DNA of 64,000 nt. Source: Pseudomonas sp. MIACH (lineage in GTDB: Bacteria; Pseudomonadota; Gammaproteobacteria; Pseudomonadales; Pseudomonadaceae). The position numbers were made by a program, and so were the translations under genes. Below, in pieces: positions 33,485 to 43,023 of this stretch. Below the pieces are notes generated by a model. It was given only the letters and a program-made list of their open reading frames with translations. It searched no databases and had not been told where the DNA came from. Every line of letters begins with the position of its first letter. Position 1 is the stretch's first letter. Location: the NCBI RefSeq assembly GCF_001269925.1, contig NZ_LHVO01000064.1:1-64000 (forward strand), in the 5' to 3' direction.

Positions 33485-33952
33485 ATGACTGACATCAATA
33501 AAGAATCGATCTCCGTACTGAACGACCTGATCGAGACCAGCATCGACGGCCAGAAGGGCTTCAAAGAGTGCGCTGAAGACATCAAGCACCCTGAACTCAA
33601 GGCTCTGTTCGCCAAGCGTTCGGCTGATTGCGCCACTGCCGCCGCCGAACTGAAAACCGCCGTACGTGCTCTGGGCGGTGATCCGGAAGATTCCGGCAGC
33701 GTAGCCGGCGCCCTGCACCGTGGCTGGGTCGACGTAAAGTCGATGCTGACCGGTAAGGACGAAGAGGCTGTTCTGAACGAAGCCGAGCGCGGTGAAGACC
33801 ACGCACTGAAGGCTTACAAAGAAGCCATCGAGAAGATCAACAAGCACAACCTGCTGGGCATTCGTGATCTGGTTGAGCGTCAGTACCACGGCGTACAACG
33901 CAATCACGACCAGGTAAAAGCCCTGCGTAACCAGGCTCGCGCTCAGTCGTAA
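33485..33952 (+). CDS. PA2169-family four-helix-bundle protein (DUF2383)
   Basis: The 155-residue protein is a ferritin-like helical bundle (VLNDLIETSIDGQKGF ... AERGEDHALKAYKEAI) with spaced Glu, Asp and His. Members are abundant in stationary phase or under stress in pseudomonads; function unknown. The start has an AAGGAATTG site. It is transcribed alone and is followed by a REPIN. Confidence 0.85.
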   Translation: MTDINKESISVLNDLIETSIDGQKGFKECAEDIKHPELKALFAKRSADCATAAAELKTAVRALGGDPEDSGSVAGALHRGWVDVKSMLTGKDEEAVLNEAERGEDHALKAYKEAIEKINKHNLLGIRDLVERQYHGVQRNHDQVKALRNQARAQS

Positions 33953-33970
33953 GTCCTGTCGTGTAGCAAG

Positions 33971-34059
33971 TGTGGGAGGGGGCTTGCTCCCGATAGCGGT
34001 GGATCAGTCGATATTTCAATGACTGGCCCACCGCAATCGGGAGCAAGCCCCCTCCCACA
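33971..34059. repeat. REPIN
   Basis: TGTGGGAGGGGGCTTGCTCCCGAT and its inverted copy flank about 40 bases that also pair in part (CGGTGGATCAGTC / GACTGGCCCACCG). This is the classic P. fluorescens REP doublet. Confidence 0.93.
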
Positions 34060-34088
34060 TTTGTATGGTGTTGGCGTTGAAACCGTAC

Positions 34089-34559
34089 TCAGCCGATGCT
34101 GATCGGCGGCAGTTCGGTCAACGTTACGACCTGCTGTTTGCGTGGCGCGAGGATCTCCGCCTCGCCATCCACCACCAGCTCATCGCGCTGGTTGAACACA
34201 CGGGTGGCGATGCGCACGCGAAACTTCGGCAGCTTTTCGAGGATTTCCAGGCGCACGGTCAGGGTATCGCCGATTTTTACCGGCTTCTGGAAGGTCATCT
34301 GCTGGCCGATGTAGATGGTGCCCGGCCCGGGCAGTTCGCAGGCAACGGCCGCGCTGATCAGGGCGCCGCTGAACATACCGTGGGCGATACGCTCCTTGAA
34401 CATCGTCGCCTTGGCGTATTCGGCATCCAGGTGCACCGGGTTGTGGTCGCCGGACATGGCGGCAAACAGCTGGATATCACGCTCTTCGACGGTCTTGCTG
34501 TAGCTGGCGGTCTGGCCGACTTCAAGGGCTTCGTACGGGGTGTTGGTTACCTGGGTCAT
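34089..34559 (-). CDS. phaJ1: (R)-specific enoyl-CoA hydratase PhaJ1
   Basis: The 156-residue MaoC hotdog-fold enzyme converts trans-2-enoyl-CoA to (R)-3-hydroxyacyl-CoA, linking beta-oxidation to polyhydroxyalkanoate. The hydratase 2 motif is FAAMSGDHNPVHLD with catalytic Asp and His, followed by RIAHGMFSGALIS. Length and sequence fit P. aeruginosa PhaJ1 (PA3302), and the following order hydrolase-fadD2-fadD1 also matches. Confidence 0.92.
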   Translation of the reverse strand: MTQVTNTPYEALEVGQTASYSKTVEERDIQLFAAMSGDHNPVHLDAEYAKATMFKERIAHGMFSGALISAAVACELPGPGTIYIGQQMTFQKPVKIGDTLTVRLEILEKLPKFRVRIATRVFNQRDELVVDGEAEILAPRKQQVVTLTELPPISIG

Positions 34560-34616
34560 CTAAGGGTGCATCCTGTGGCTAATCGGTAATTTAACTGTCT
34601 GATTTTAAACGAAAAG

Positions 34617-35561
34617 TTATTCGCAGCGGGCCGGCCTGTGCAAGGTCATGACCTGGTCGAGCCACGTCAGCACATCTGCCGTGACTTCATCGCGGTTGGT
34701 TTCGTTGAACACTTCGTGACGCGCCTGCGGGTAGATATTCAGTTGCAGGTTCTGGCAGCCGGCTTCGCGCAGGGCATGGGCCAGGCTTTTGAGACGCTTG
34801 CCTTCACTCACCGGATCACATTCGCCGCCCATCACCAGGATCGGCAGGCCCGGATCGATCTGCACGAGATTGGACGCTTTGCTGATTTGCTGCAAGCCGC
34901 CGAGCAGATCGATCCACAGCTGGTTGGTACAGCGGAAACCACAAAGTGGGTCATTGATGTACTTGTCGACTTCAACCGGGTCGCGGCTGAGCCAATCGAA
35001 CGCCGTGCGATTGGGTTTGAACGCCTTGTTGAATGAGCCGAACGACAAGAACTCGATCAGTGCACTGCGCCCACGCAGGCCCTGGCGTGTGCGCTCCAGG
35101 CGAGCAATCAGGCGTGCGGCGCGATACAGCGCCACCGGCTGGAAATTCGAGCCGCTGAGAATCGCCCCATTCAGGCTGGCACTGTGGTGCAGCAGGTAGG
35201 CCTGGGCGATGTAGCTGCCCATGCTGTGCCCCAGCAAAATGATCGGCAGCCCCGGTTGTTGCTGGCCGATGTGCTGGTTGAGACTGGCCAGGTCGCCCAC
35301 CACTTTGTTCCAGCCATCTTTTTCGGCGTAGAGCCCCAGGGTGCCTTCGTCGGCGGTGCGGCCATGGCCTCGCTGGTCCGGCGCATACACGCCGTAGCCT
35401 GCGCGGCACAAGGCTTCGGCCAGGCGCGCGTAGCGCCCGCTGTGCTCGGCCATGCCGTGGGACAGCATGATCACGGCCCTGGCCGGGCCGTCCGGCATCC
35501 AATGATTGACGTACAGGCGGCTGCGGTCATTCGCGGTCAGCCAGAAAGTGCTGTGGTTCAT
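34617..35561 (-). CDS. Alpha/beta hydrolase, monoacylglycerol lipase-like
   Basis: The 314-residue protein has the nucleophile elbow GHSMG (Ser about 113), the oxyanion HGMAEHSGRY and late Asp and His (GECDP, RHEVFNE). It is of the lysophospholipase/monoglyceride lipase type (PA3301-like). It may release fatty acids for the neighbouring acyl-CoA synthetases. ATG at 35561 follows AGGAAA. Confidence 0.85.
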   Translation of the reverse strand: MNHSTFWLTANDRSRLYVNHWMPDGPARAVIMLSHGMAEHSGRYARLAEALCRAGYGVYAPDQRGHGRTADEGTLGLYAEKDGWNKVVGDLASLNQHIGQQQPGLPIILLGHSMGSYIAQAYLLHHSASLNGAILSGSNFQPVALYRAARLIARLERTRQGLRGRSALIEFLSFGSFNKAFKPNRTAFDWLSRDPVEVDKYINDPLCGFRCTNQLWIDLLGGLQQISKASNLVQIDPGLPILVMGGECDPVSEGKRLKSLAHALREAGCQNLQLNIYPQARHEVFNETNRDEVTADVLTWLDQVMTLHRPARCE

Positions 35562-35794
35562 GACGTTTCCTTTTCTCAAGGGCTGCTCAAGGTCAGCTCA
35601 GGGACGTTGCAGTGTATAGCTCATCCCGCGGGAAGCGTCTGATCAGCGCAGGGCCTTGTAGGAAGATTCACGCAACAAATGACGCTCTTTTCCGTATTTG
35701 CCTGTTTGGCCATAGCTGCTAACGTCCCCGAAGCTCCGCTTTTTATAAGCAGCACGAAAGCGGCCGGACACATTCAGGTAAGAGGACAAGAATA

Positions 35795-37483
35795 ATGCAA
35801 CCTGATTTCTGGAATGACAAACGCGCGGCGGGCGTTCCCAATGACATCGACCTTTCGGCCTATAAATCGGTGATCGAAGTCTTCGAGCGTTCCTGCAAGG
35901 CCTTTGCCGACCGTCCGGCATTCAGCAACATGGGGGTCACCCTGACCTACGCTGAGCTTGAGCGCCACAGTGCGGCGTTCGCCGGCTACCTGCAACAGCA
36001 CACCGACCTCAAGCCCGGCGAGCGCATCGCCGTGCAGATGCCCAACGTGCTGCATTACCCGATTGCCGTGTTCGGCGCACTGCGTGCCGGGCTGATTGTG
36101 GTCAACACCAACCCGCTGTACACCCCGCGCGAAATGCGTCACCAGTTCAAGGACGCCGGCGTACGGGCCTTGGTCTACCTCAACCTGTTTGGTTCGCGGG
36201 TGCAGGAGGTATGCACCGACACCGAGATCGACTACCTGATCGAAGCCAAGATGGGCGACTTCCTGCCCGCTGCCAAAGGCTGGCTGGTCAATACCGTGGT
36301 CGACAAGGTGAAAAAGATGGTCCCGGCCTACCACCTGCCGCGTGCGGTGTCGTTCAAGCGCACCTTGCGCATGGGCGCAGGCCTCGGCGTGACGCGCCAC
36401 CCGGTGAGCTTGGACGACATCGCGGTGCTGCAATACACCGGCGGCACCACCGGCCTGGCCAAGGGCGCGATGCTGACCCATGGCAACCTGGTGGCGAACA
36501 TGCAGCAGGTGCGCGCCTGCATGTCCCAGACCGGCGACGACGGCCACCCGCTGATCAAAGAAGGGCAGGAGGTGATGATCGCGCCGCTGCCGCTGTACCA
36601 TATCTATGCCTTCACCGCGAACTGCATGTGCATGATGGTCTCGGGTAATCACAACGTGCTGATCACCAACCCACGGGACATCGGTGGGTTTATCAAAGAG
36701 CTGAAAAAGTGGCGTTTTACCGGGCTGCTGGGGCTTAACACGTTGTTTGTGGCGTTGATGGATCACCCGGATTTCAAGAGCCTGGATTTTTCCCATCTCA
36801 AGCTCACCAACTCCGGCGGCACGGCACTGATCAAGGCCACGGCCGAGCGCTGGGAGCAAATCACCGGCTGCGCGATTGGTGAGGGCTATGGCCTGACAGA
36901 AACCTCGCCGGTCGCCAGCACCAACCCCTACGGCAACAAGTCACGCCTGGGTACCGTGGGCATCCCGGTGCCCGCTACCGCGATGAAGGTGATTGACGAC
37001 GAAGGCGCCGAGCTGCCCTTGGGCGAGCGCGGCGAGTTGTGCATCAAGGGCCCGCAGGTGATGAAGGGCTACTGGCAGCAACCGGCCGCCAGCGCCGAGG
37101 CCCTGGATGCCGAAGGCTGGCTCAAGACCGGTGACATTGCAGTGATAGACGACGACGGCTTTGTGCGCATCGTCGATCGCAAGAAAGACCTGATCATCGT
37201 TTCGGGCTTCAATGTGTACCCCAACGAAATCGAAGATGTCGTCATGGCCCACCCGGCGGTGGCCAATTGCGCGGTGATCGGCGTGCCGGATGAGCGCACC
37301 GGGGAGGCGGTGAAGCTGTTTGTGGTAGCGCGTGCCGAAGGGGTAAGCCTTGAAGAGTTGAAGGTGTACTGCAAGACCAACTTCACCGGGTACAAGGTAC
37401 CCAAGCACATTGTGTTGCGTGACTCGTTGCCGATGACGCCGGTAGGGAAGATCCTGCGCAGGGAGCTACGCGACATCGCCTGA
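35795..37483 (+). CDS. fadD2: Long-chain acyl-CoA synthetase FadD2
   Basis: The 562-residue enzyme activates fatty acids with ATP and CoA at the inner membrane. The P-loop YTGGTTGLAKGA lies near residue 213, EGYGLTETSP near 365, and the FACS motif GWLKTGDIAVIDDDGFVRIVDRKKD near 445. It is the first of two tandem paralogues and starts after AGAGGA. It is divergent from the lipase-like gene. Confidence 0.92.
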   Translation: MQPDFWNDKRAAGVPNDIDLSAYKSVIEVFERSCKAFADRPAFSNMGVTLTYAELERHSAAFAGYLQQHTDLKPGERIAVQMPNVLHYPIAVFGALRAGLIVVNTNPLYTPREMRHQFKDAGVRALVYLNLFGSRVQEVCTDTEIDYLIEAKMGDFLPAAKGWLVNTVVDKVKKMVPAYHLPRAVSFKRTLRMGAGLGVTRHPVSLDDIAVLQYTGGTTGLAKGAMLTHGNLVANMQQVRACMSQTGDDGHPLIKEGQEVMIAPLPLYHIYAFTANCMCMMVSGNHNVLITNPRDIGGFIKELKKWRFTGLLGLNTLFVALMDHPDFKSLDFSHLKLTNSGGTALIKATAERWEQITGCAIGEGYGLTETSPVASTNPYGNKSRLGTVGIPVPATAMKVIDDEGAELPLGERGELCIKGPQVMKGYWQQPAASAEALDAEGWLKTGDIAVIDDDGFVRIVDRKKDLIIVSGFNVYPNEIEDVVMAHPAVANCAVIGVPDERTGEAVKLFVVARAEGVSLEELKVYCKTNFTGYKVPKHIVLRDSLPMTPVGKILRRELRDIA

Positions 37484-37508
37484 CCATGAATTGAAATGCA
37501 ATCAAAAT

Positions 37509-37595
37509 GTGGGAGGGGGCTTGCCCCCGATGCAGTGGAACAGTCACCGGACGTATCGACTGGTCCACCGCATCGGGGGCAAGCCCCCTCCCACA
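37509..37595. repeat. REPIN between fadD2 and fadD1
   Basis: TGTGGGAGGGGGCTTGCCCC and its inverse flank a spacer that includes GCAGTGGAACAGTC / GACTGGTCCACCGC. The core reads GCCCCC rather than GCTCCC. Confidence 0.92.
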
Positions 37596-37870
37596 TTTGT
37601 CGTGTATCGTCCTGAAGGCCTATTCCAGAGCCTTTCATCAAGGAATTTCACTTTCGTTTAAAGTGTGACTAAATATTGTAGGACAGTCGTGATTATGACT
37701 GTGGGGGCCCCTTTAGGCTCTAGTCGGCCCTTGGCAAAGCTGCTACTCTCGGCGCGCTTTGTGACGTCTCGGCCTGCTTGAAAGCGCCAGATTCACCTAA
37801 AAAAAACATACACCAATAATAATCGCATCAAATGCGATGATGAATTCGCGTCGCTGAGGAGTGGGCTTCC
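37596..37870. other. fadD1 upstream region
   Basis: This 275-bp gap holds no gene. ATCGCAT-CAA-ATGCGAT forms a small hairpin at 37822-37838, and AATAATAA (37815-37822) resembles a Crc motif, though it lies 50 bases before the start. No PsrA/FadR box of the GAAAC-N-GTTTC type was convincing. Confidence 0.4.
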
Positions 37871-39562
37871 ATGCACGAAGACTTTTGGAAGGATAAGTAC
37901 CCCGCCGGGATTGCTGCAGAAATCAATCCAGACGAGTATCCGAATATTCAGGCGGTATTGAAGCAGTCCTGCCAGCGCTTCGCCAACAAACCGGCTTTCA
38001 GCAACCTGGGCAAGACAATCACCTACGGTGAATTGTACGAGTTGTCCGGTGCCTTCGCCGCGTACCTGCAACAGCATACCGACCTCAAGCCTGGCGATCG
38101 AATCGCCGTGCAACTGCCCAATGTCCTGCAATACCCGGTCGCCGTGTTCGGCGCCATCCGTGCCGGCCTGATCGTGGTCAACACCAACCCGCTGTACACC
38201 GCGCGGGAAATGGAACACCAATTCAATGACTCCGGCGCCAAGGCGTTGGTCTGCCTGGCCAACATGGCCCACCTGGCGGAAAAGGTCGTGCCCAAGACCG
38301 CCGTCAAGCATGTGATCGTCACCGAAGTCGCCGACCTGTTGCCGCCGCTCAAGCGTCTGCTGATCAACAGCGTCATCAAGTACGTGAAGAAGATGGTCCC
38401 GGCCTATCACTTGCCCAAGGCGATCAAGTTCAACGACGTCCTTGCCAAGGGCCACGGTCAGGCGGTCAATGAAGTCAGCCCGGCCAGCAGCGACGTGGCC
38501 GTGCTGCAATACACCGGCGGCACCACCGGCGTGGCCAAGGGCGCGATGCTGACCCACCGCAACCTGGTGGCCAACATGCTGCAGTGCAAGGCGCTGATGG
38601 GTTCCAACCTCAATGAAGGTTGCGAGATCCTGATCACGCCGCTGCCGCTGTACCACATCTACGCGTTCACCTTTCATTGCATGGCGATGATGCTCATCGG
38701 CAACCACAACATCCTGATCAGCAACCCGCGCGACCTGCCGGCGATGGTCAAGGAGTTGTCGAAGTGGAAGTTCAGCGGCTTTGTCGGCCTGAACACCCTG
38801 TTCGTCGCGCTGTGCAACAACGAAGCCTTCCGCAAGCTGGATTTCTCCGCGCTTAAAGTCACCCTGTCGGGCGGCATGGCCCTGCAACTGGCGGCGGCCG
38901 AGCGTTGGAAGGCCGTGACCGGTTGTGGCATCTGCGAAGGCTACGGTATGACCGAAACCAGTCCGGTGGCCACGGTGAACCCGATCCAGCATATCCAGAT
39001 CGGTACCATCGGCATTCCGGTGCCGTCGACCCTGTGCAAGGTCATCACCGATGACGGCGTCGAGTTGGCCCTGGGTGAAGTCGGCGAGTTGTGCGTCAAG
39101 GGCCCGCAGGTGATGAAGGGCTACTGGCAGCGTGAAGACGCCACCGCCGAGATGCTCGACAGCGAAGGCTGGCTGAAGACCGGCGACATCGCGATCATCC
39201 AGCCGGATGGCTACATGCGCATTGTCGACCGCAAGAAGGACATGATCCTGGTCTCCGGTTTCAACGTGTACCCCAACGAGCTTGAAGACGTGCTGGCAGG
39301 CTTGCCGGGCGTACTGCAGTGCGCGGCCATCGGTGTGCCGGATGAAAAGTCCGGGGAACACATCAAGCTCTTTATCGTGGTCAAGCCGGGTGCCACCCTG
39401 ACGAAGGAGCAGGTGATGGAGCATATGCGCGCCAATGTCACCGGTTACAAAGTGCCCAAGGCCGTGGAGTTCCGCGATGCGCTGCCGACCACCAACGTGG
39501 GCAAGATCCTGCGCCGCGAATTGCGCGATGAAGAGTTGAAGAAGCTGGGCCTGAAAAAGTGA
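37871..39562 (+). CDS. fadD1: Long-chain acyl-CoA synthetase FadD1
   Basis: The 563-residue paralogue of FadD2 has the same motifs: YTGGTTGVAKGA, EGYGMTETSP and GWLKTGDIAIIQPDGYMRIVDRKKD. FadD1 and FadD2 of P. aeruginosa differ in chain-length preference and induction. The ATG at 37871 follows GAGGAG at longer spacing. A terminator follows the stop. Confidence 0.93.
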   Translation: MHEDFWKDKYPAGIAAEINPDEYPNIQAVLKQSCQRFANKPAFSNLGKTITYGELYELSGAFAAYLQQHTDLKPGDRIAVQLPNVLQYPVAVFGAIRAGLIVVNTNPLYTAREMEHQFNDSGAKALVCLANMAHLAEKVVPKTAVKHVIVTEVADLLPPLKRLLINSVIKYVKKMVPAYHLPKAIKFNDVLAKGHGQAVNEVSPASSDVAVLQYTGGTTGVAKGAMLTHRNLVANMLQCKALMGSNLNEGCEILITPLPLYHIYAFTFHCMAMMLIGNHNILISNPRDLPAMVKELSKWKFSGFVGLNTLFVALCNNEAFRKLDFSALKVTLSGGMALQLAAAERWKAVTGCGICEGYGMTETSPVATVNPIQHIQIGTIGIPVPSTLCKVITDDGVELALGEVGELCVKGPQVMKGYWQREDATAEMLDSEGWLKTGDIAIIQPDGYMRIVDRKKDMILVSGFNVYPNELEDVLAGLPGVLQCAAIGVPDEKSGEHIKLFIVVKPGATLTKEQVMEHMRANVTGYKVPKAVEFRDALPTTNVGKILRRELRDEELKKLGLKK

Positions 39563-39568
39563 ACCCAT

Positions 39569-39594
39569 AAAAAACCCGCCGATGCGGGTTTTTT
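39569..39594. terminator. Rho-independent terminator of fadD1
   Basis: AAAAAACCCGC-CGAT-GCGGGTTTTTT is a perfect 11-bp hairpin with A- and T-rich ends, so it works in both directions. Confidence 0.93.
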
Positions 39595-39637
39595 AATGAC
39601 TGGATTGGAATGCAATCCAATGTGGGAGGGGCGGTGC

Positions 39638-40015
39638 TTACAGTGCGAACTGCGCGAAGCTCACACCCGCACCCGCCGGGCGCACGTCCTTCAAGAACGA
39701 ATCCTTATCCGCACTCAGCTCCAGGGTGATCTCCGGCTTGCGCTTGCCCGCATTGCGCACCACCAGGCCTTCGAGTTTTTCACGCAGGAACACGGTCGGC
39801 ACCTTCAGGTGCAGCAACTGGTCGGTCTCGGCGTTGTGCATCAATAAGTGAATCCACTCGTACTGGCCCACGGCAATACGCCCCACCGGCAGGTCGAACC
39901 ACCAGATGTTGCGTTTGCGGTCCAGGTCGGTGAAGTGGCAATTGTTGACGCCGAGTACGGCACCTCCCAGTTCCTGGTTTCTGCGGGCGATGGCCTGTGC
40001 TTTATTGAGTTTCAT
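39638..40015 (-). CDS. Conserved hypothetical protein (PA3298-like)
   Basis: The 125-residue protein begins MKLNKAQAIARRNQELGG after an AGGAAGG site. It has no signal or membrane segment and reads as a mixed alpha/beta protein (WWFDLPVGRIAVGQYEWIHLLMH). Its place beside fadD1 agrees with PA3298 of P. aeruginosa. No function is known to me. Confidence 0.7.
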   Translation of the reverse strand: MKLNKAQAIARRNQELGGAVLGVNNCHFTDLDRKRNIWWFDLPVGRIAVGQYEWIHLLMHNAETDQLLHLKVPTVFLREKLEGLVVRNAGKRKPEITLELSADKDSFLKDVRPAGAGVSFAQFAL

Positions 40016-40214
40016 AACCTTCCTACGGGATCTGTTATTCAGCGTTAGAGCCTGAATCTGCCGGGCATTCTCGTGGGTTGGCTGCAAAACATAAAGCCAA
40101 ACCTGCGGCTGGCGATGAAATGCTCACCGAAAAATAATTGAAACTCTGCTGAACGGCCCCGGGTCAATCTCTACGTAGTGACCAAAATCCTTGATTGTTC
40201 CCAGGAGAGATACC

Positions 40215-40400
40215 ATGAGTAGCACATCGGATAAGGCAAAAGGCTTGGCGAATGAAGCCGTTGGCAACATCAAGCAGGGCGTTGGCAAAGTGACTGGCAA
40301 CGACAAACTGCGCGCTGAAGGCGTGATTCAAGAAAAGAAAGGTGAAGTGCAGAAAGCGGTTGGCGACACCAAGGACGCGGTCAAGAAAGCGACCAAATAG
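40215..40400 (+). CDS. CsbD-family stress response protein
   Basis: The 61-residue protein has the CsbD repeats KAKGLANEAVGNIKQGVGKVTGND and AEGVIQEKKGEVQKAVGD. It is highly charged and probably disordered. CsbD proteins are general-stress induced. The start follows CCAGGAGAGA. A terminator follows. Confidence 0.9.
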   Translation: MSSTSDKAKGLANEAVGNIKQGVGKVTGNDKLRAEGVIQEKKGEVQKAVGDTKDAVKKATK

Positions 40401-40434
40401 TCCCGATCTGGCTGACGGTAACCACGCAGCCCTG

Positions 40435-40459
40435 CGGCCATCCACGGATGGCCGTTTTT
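40435..40459 (+). terminator. Rho-independent terminator after the csbD-like gene
   Basis: CGGCCATCC-AC-GGATGGCCG followed by TTTTT. Confidence 0.85.
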
Positions 40460-40582
40460 ATGTGCTTTGCTGCAACTAAAGTTTTGAAATTGTTTGAAAG
40501 TCGCCAAATGGGCTACTTTGATGTAGAAAACGGCCCCTGAGTCGCCCATGAACCCAACCTCTTTGCGGCGAAAGGAGACGCT

Positions 40583-41527
40583 ATGATTTTTCCGGTTCTC
40601 GATGGTCTCAAGCTGCACAAGGTGCTGGTGCGCACCGTCAAGGAGTTCGTCGATGACGAGATGCCCACCTACGCGTCGGCATTGGCCTACCAGATGCTGT
40701 TCTCGCTGTTTCCTTTCCTGCTGTTCCTGATTGCCCTGATCGGTTTCCTGCACCTGCCGGACTTTTTCACCTGGTTGCGCCTGCAGTCGGAACTGGTGTT
40801 GCCGCCCCAGGCGCTGGAGCAGGTCAACCCGGTAATCGACCAGTTGCAGCAATCCAAGGGCGGCTTGCTCTCGGTGGGTATCGTGATTGCCCTGTGGACC
40901 GCCTCCGCTGGCGTGCGCCTGATGATGAGCGCCATGAACGCCGCGTACGACGTGGTCGAAGGCCGGCCGATCTGGAAGCGTTTCCCGCTGTCGATTTTCT
41001 ATACCGTCGGCATCGCTGGCATGTTGCTGGCTGCCGCCGCGCTGATGGTACTCGGCCCGCAGGTGATGGAATGGCTGGCGGGGCAGATTGGCATGCAGGA
41101 GTTCGTGGTCACCCTGTGGACCATCGTGCGCTGGCCGCTGATCGTGATCCTGCTGATGTTCGCCGTGGCCCTCATGTACTACGTGATGCCCGACGTTGAG
41201 CAGAAATTTCGCTTTATCACCCCAGGCTCCGTGCTTGCCGTGGTGGTGTGGATTGTCGCCTCCCTCGGTTTTGGCTACTACGTCAAAACCTTCGCCGACT
41301 ACAACGCCATGTATGGCAGCATCGGTGCGATCATCGTGCTGCTCCTGTACTTCTATATTTCCGCTGCCGTGCTATTGCTGGGTGCGGAAATGAATGCCGT
41401 GATCGAGCATATGTCGGCCGAAGGAAAGGCACCGGGCGCGAAGGATTTCGACGAGCCCGCGCAGGAAAAACAACATGTCTCAGGCCTAGGCCGCGACCAT
41501 TCCAAACCCACTACCGACGAAGCCTGA
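40583..41527 (+). CDS. YihY/BrkB-family inner-membrane protein
   Basis: The 314-residue protein has six hydrophobic spans and the family start PTYASALAYQMLFSLFPFLLFL. MYGSIGAIIVLLLYFYISA is also typical. BrkB was linked to serum resistance and YihY was once called RNase BN, wrongly; the true role is unclear. The hydrophilic C-terminal tail is long. def starts 3 bp after its stop, so they share an operon. Confidence 0.85.
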   Translation: MIFPVLDGLKLHKVLVRTVKEFVDDEMPTYASALAYQMLFSLFPFLLFLIALIGFLHLPDFFTWLRLQSELVLPPQALEQVNPVIDQLQQSKGGLLSVGIVIALWTASAGVRLMMSAMNAAYDVVEGRPIWKRFPLSIFYTVGIAGMLLAAAALMVLGPQVMEWLAGQIGMQEFVVTLWTIVRWPLIVILLMFAVALMYYVMPDVEQKFRFITPGSVLAVVVWIVASLGFGYYVKTFADYNAMYGSIGAIIVLLLYFYISAAVLLLGAEMNAVIEHMSAEGKAPGAKDFDEPAQEKQHVSGLGRDHSKPTTDEA

Positions 41528-41530
41528 TCG

Positions 41531-42070
41531 ATGATCCGTGAAATCCTGAAAATGGGCGATGAACGCCTGCTGCGTATCGCCCCGCCGGTGCCGCCGGAAA
41601 TGTTCGACAGCCCCGAGCTGTGGCAATTGATCGATGACATGTTCCAGACCATGGAACACGTGGGCGGCGTCGGCCTGGCCGCGCCGCAGATTGGCGTCGA
41701 CCTGCAATTGGTGATCTTTGGTTTCGAAGCCAGCGAACGCTACCCGGATGCGCCGCCGGTGCCGCAGACCATCCTCATCAACCCGTTGATCACCCCGCTG
41801 AGCCCGGTGCTGGAAGAGGGCTTTGAAGGTTGCCTGTCCGTGCCTGGCCTACGTGGCGCGGTGGACCGCTACCAGCAGATTCGCTACGAAGGGTTTGATC
41901 CCAAGGGCGAGCCGATCGTACGTTTCGCCGATGGCTTCCATGCGCGGGTGGTGCAGCATGAGTGCGATCACCTGATCGGCCGGCTATACCCATCGCGGAT
42001 TACCGATTTCAGCAAGTTCGGGTTTATTGAAGTGATGTTTCCCGACATGGATCCTGCTGCTGACGAGTAA
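41531..42070 (+). CDS. def: Peptide deformylase
   Basis: The 179-residue metalloenzyme removes N-formyl groups from new proteins. All three motifs are intact: GVGLAAPQIG, EGCLSVPG (metal Cys) and QHECDHLIG (metal His and catalytic Glu). It appears to be a second deformylase, since the usual def-fmt context is absent here. It is translated right after the BrkB gene. Confidence 0.92.
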   Translation: MIREILKMGDERLLRIAPPVPPEMFDSPELWQLIDDMFQTMEHVGGVGLAAPQIGVDLQLVIFGFEASERYPDAPPVPQTILINPLITPLSPVLEEGFEGCLSVPGLRGAVDRYQQIRYEGFDPKGEPIVRFADGFHARVVQHECDHLIGRLYPSRITDFSKFGFIEVMFPDMDPAADE

Positions 42071-42093
42071 TCGCAGACACGCGGAGATCAACA

Positions 42094-42121
42094 TGTGGGA
42101 GGGGGCTTGACCCCTCCCATA
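42094..42121. repeat. Short REP hairpin
   Basis: TGTGGGAGGGG and CCCCTCCCATA flank CTTGA in a single-REP stem between convergent genes. Confidence 0.75.
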
Positions 42122-42144
42122 TTTGATTTGCACTTGAGGCCAGG

Positions 42145-42963
42145 TTATTTGGCCGGTTTGACGAACCGCAACGTCATCCGGTCCGACTCGCCAATCGCCA
42201 CATACTTGGCCTTATCCTGCTCACCCAGTTTCAACGTCGGCGGCAGCGTCCACACGCCGGCGGGATAATCCTTGGTGTCCTTCGGGTTGGCGTTGACCTC
42301 ACTCTGCCCGGCCAGCTTGAACCCGGCATCGGTCGCCAGTTTCACCACCTGGGCGGTGGTCAGGTAACCGCTGTCCTTGATCGCTTGCAGATCGGCCCCG
42401 TCCTTGGCCCGGTGATCTTCCACGCCCAGCACGCCACCCGGTTTCAGCACGGTATAGAACGCGCTGAAGGTAGCGTTGGCGGTATCGGCCGCAACCCAGT
42501 TATGCACATTGCGAAAGGTCAGCACCGCATCCGCTGAAGCGGGTTTACCGAATACCGGCGCCTTGGGGTCGAACTCGAGCACTTCAGCCTCGGCATACCG
42601 CGTCGGGTCGGCGGCGAATTTTTTCTTCAGGTTATCTTCGGACGTGCGCGCGTAGGCACTGCTGCTCGCTGCCTGCACCGCGGCGATGTAATGCCCGTGA
42701 TCCTTGAGCAACGGCGCCAGCAGTTCGCTGTACCAACCGCCGCCAGGGGTGATTTCGATCACGGTCTGCCTGGCACCCAGGCCAAAGAATTCCAAGGTCT
42801 GCTGCGGGTGGCGATAGCCGTCGCGCGCGCTGTTGGCCGGGTCGCGCCAGCTGCCAGCCAACACGCTGGCGTATTGCTGGGCACTGATCGGTGCGTCGGT
42901 GGCCTGACTGAGCGTGGGAACGAGGAGGGCGGTAAAGGACAGAGCTGCAAGGGTCGCTTTCAT
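42145..42963 (-). CDS. Exported class I methyltransferase-like protein
   Basis: The 272-residue protein begins with a signal peptide (MKATLAALSFTALLVPTLSQA, cleavage about residue 21). The mature part has a Rossmann methyltransferase pattern: VIEITPGGGWYSELLAPLL (motif I), AVLTFRNVHNW and LKPGGVLGVEDHRAKDG. A SAM-type fold in an exported protein is unusual, since SAM is cytosolic. Members of this predicted-methyltransferase group exist in many proteobacteria without a known reaction. The start could be 42969 (MIMK). Confidence 0.7.
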   Translation of the reverse strand: MKATLAALSFTALLVPTLSQATDAPISAQQYASVLAGSWRDPANSARDGYRHPQQTLEFFGLGARQTVIEITPGGGWYSELLAPLLKDHGHYIAAVQAASSSAYARTSEDNLKKKFAADPTRYAEAEVLEFDPKAPVFGKPASADAVLTFRNVHNWVAADTANATFSAFYTVLKPGGVLGVEDHRAKDGADLQAIKDSGYLTTAQVVKLATDAGFKLAGQSEVNANPKDTKDYPAGVWTLPPTLKLGEQDKAKYVAIGESDRMTLRFVKPAK

Positions 42964-43023
42964 GATCATCCGAAAAATGGGCCACTGTGTCGCCGAGGCT
43001 AGCATGGGGCCCACACCGGGCGA

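Noticed and set aside
33971..34059. REPIN as a possible CRISPR repeat or insertion sequence end
   Set aside because: Copies are inverted pairs scattered singly at gene ends, with no spacer array, transposase or target duplication.
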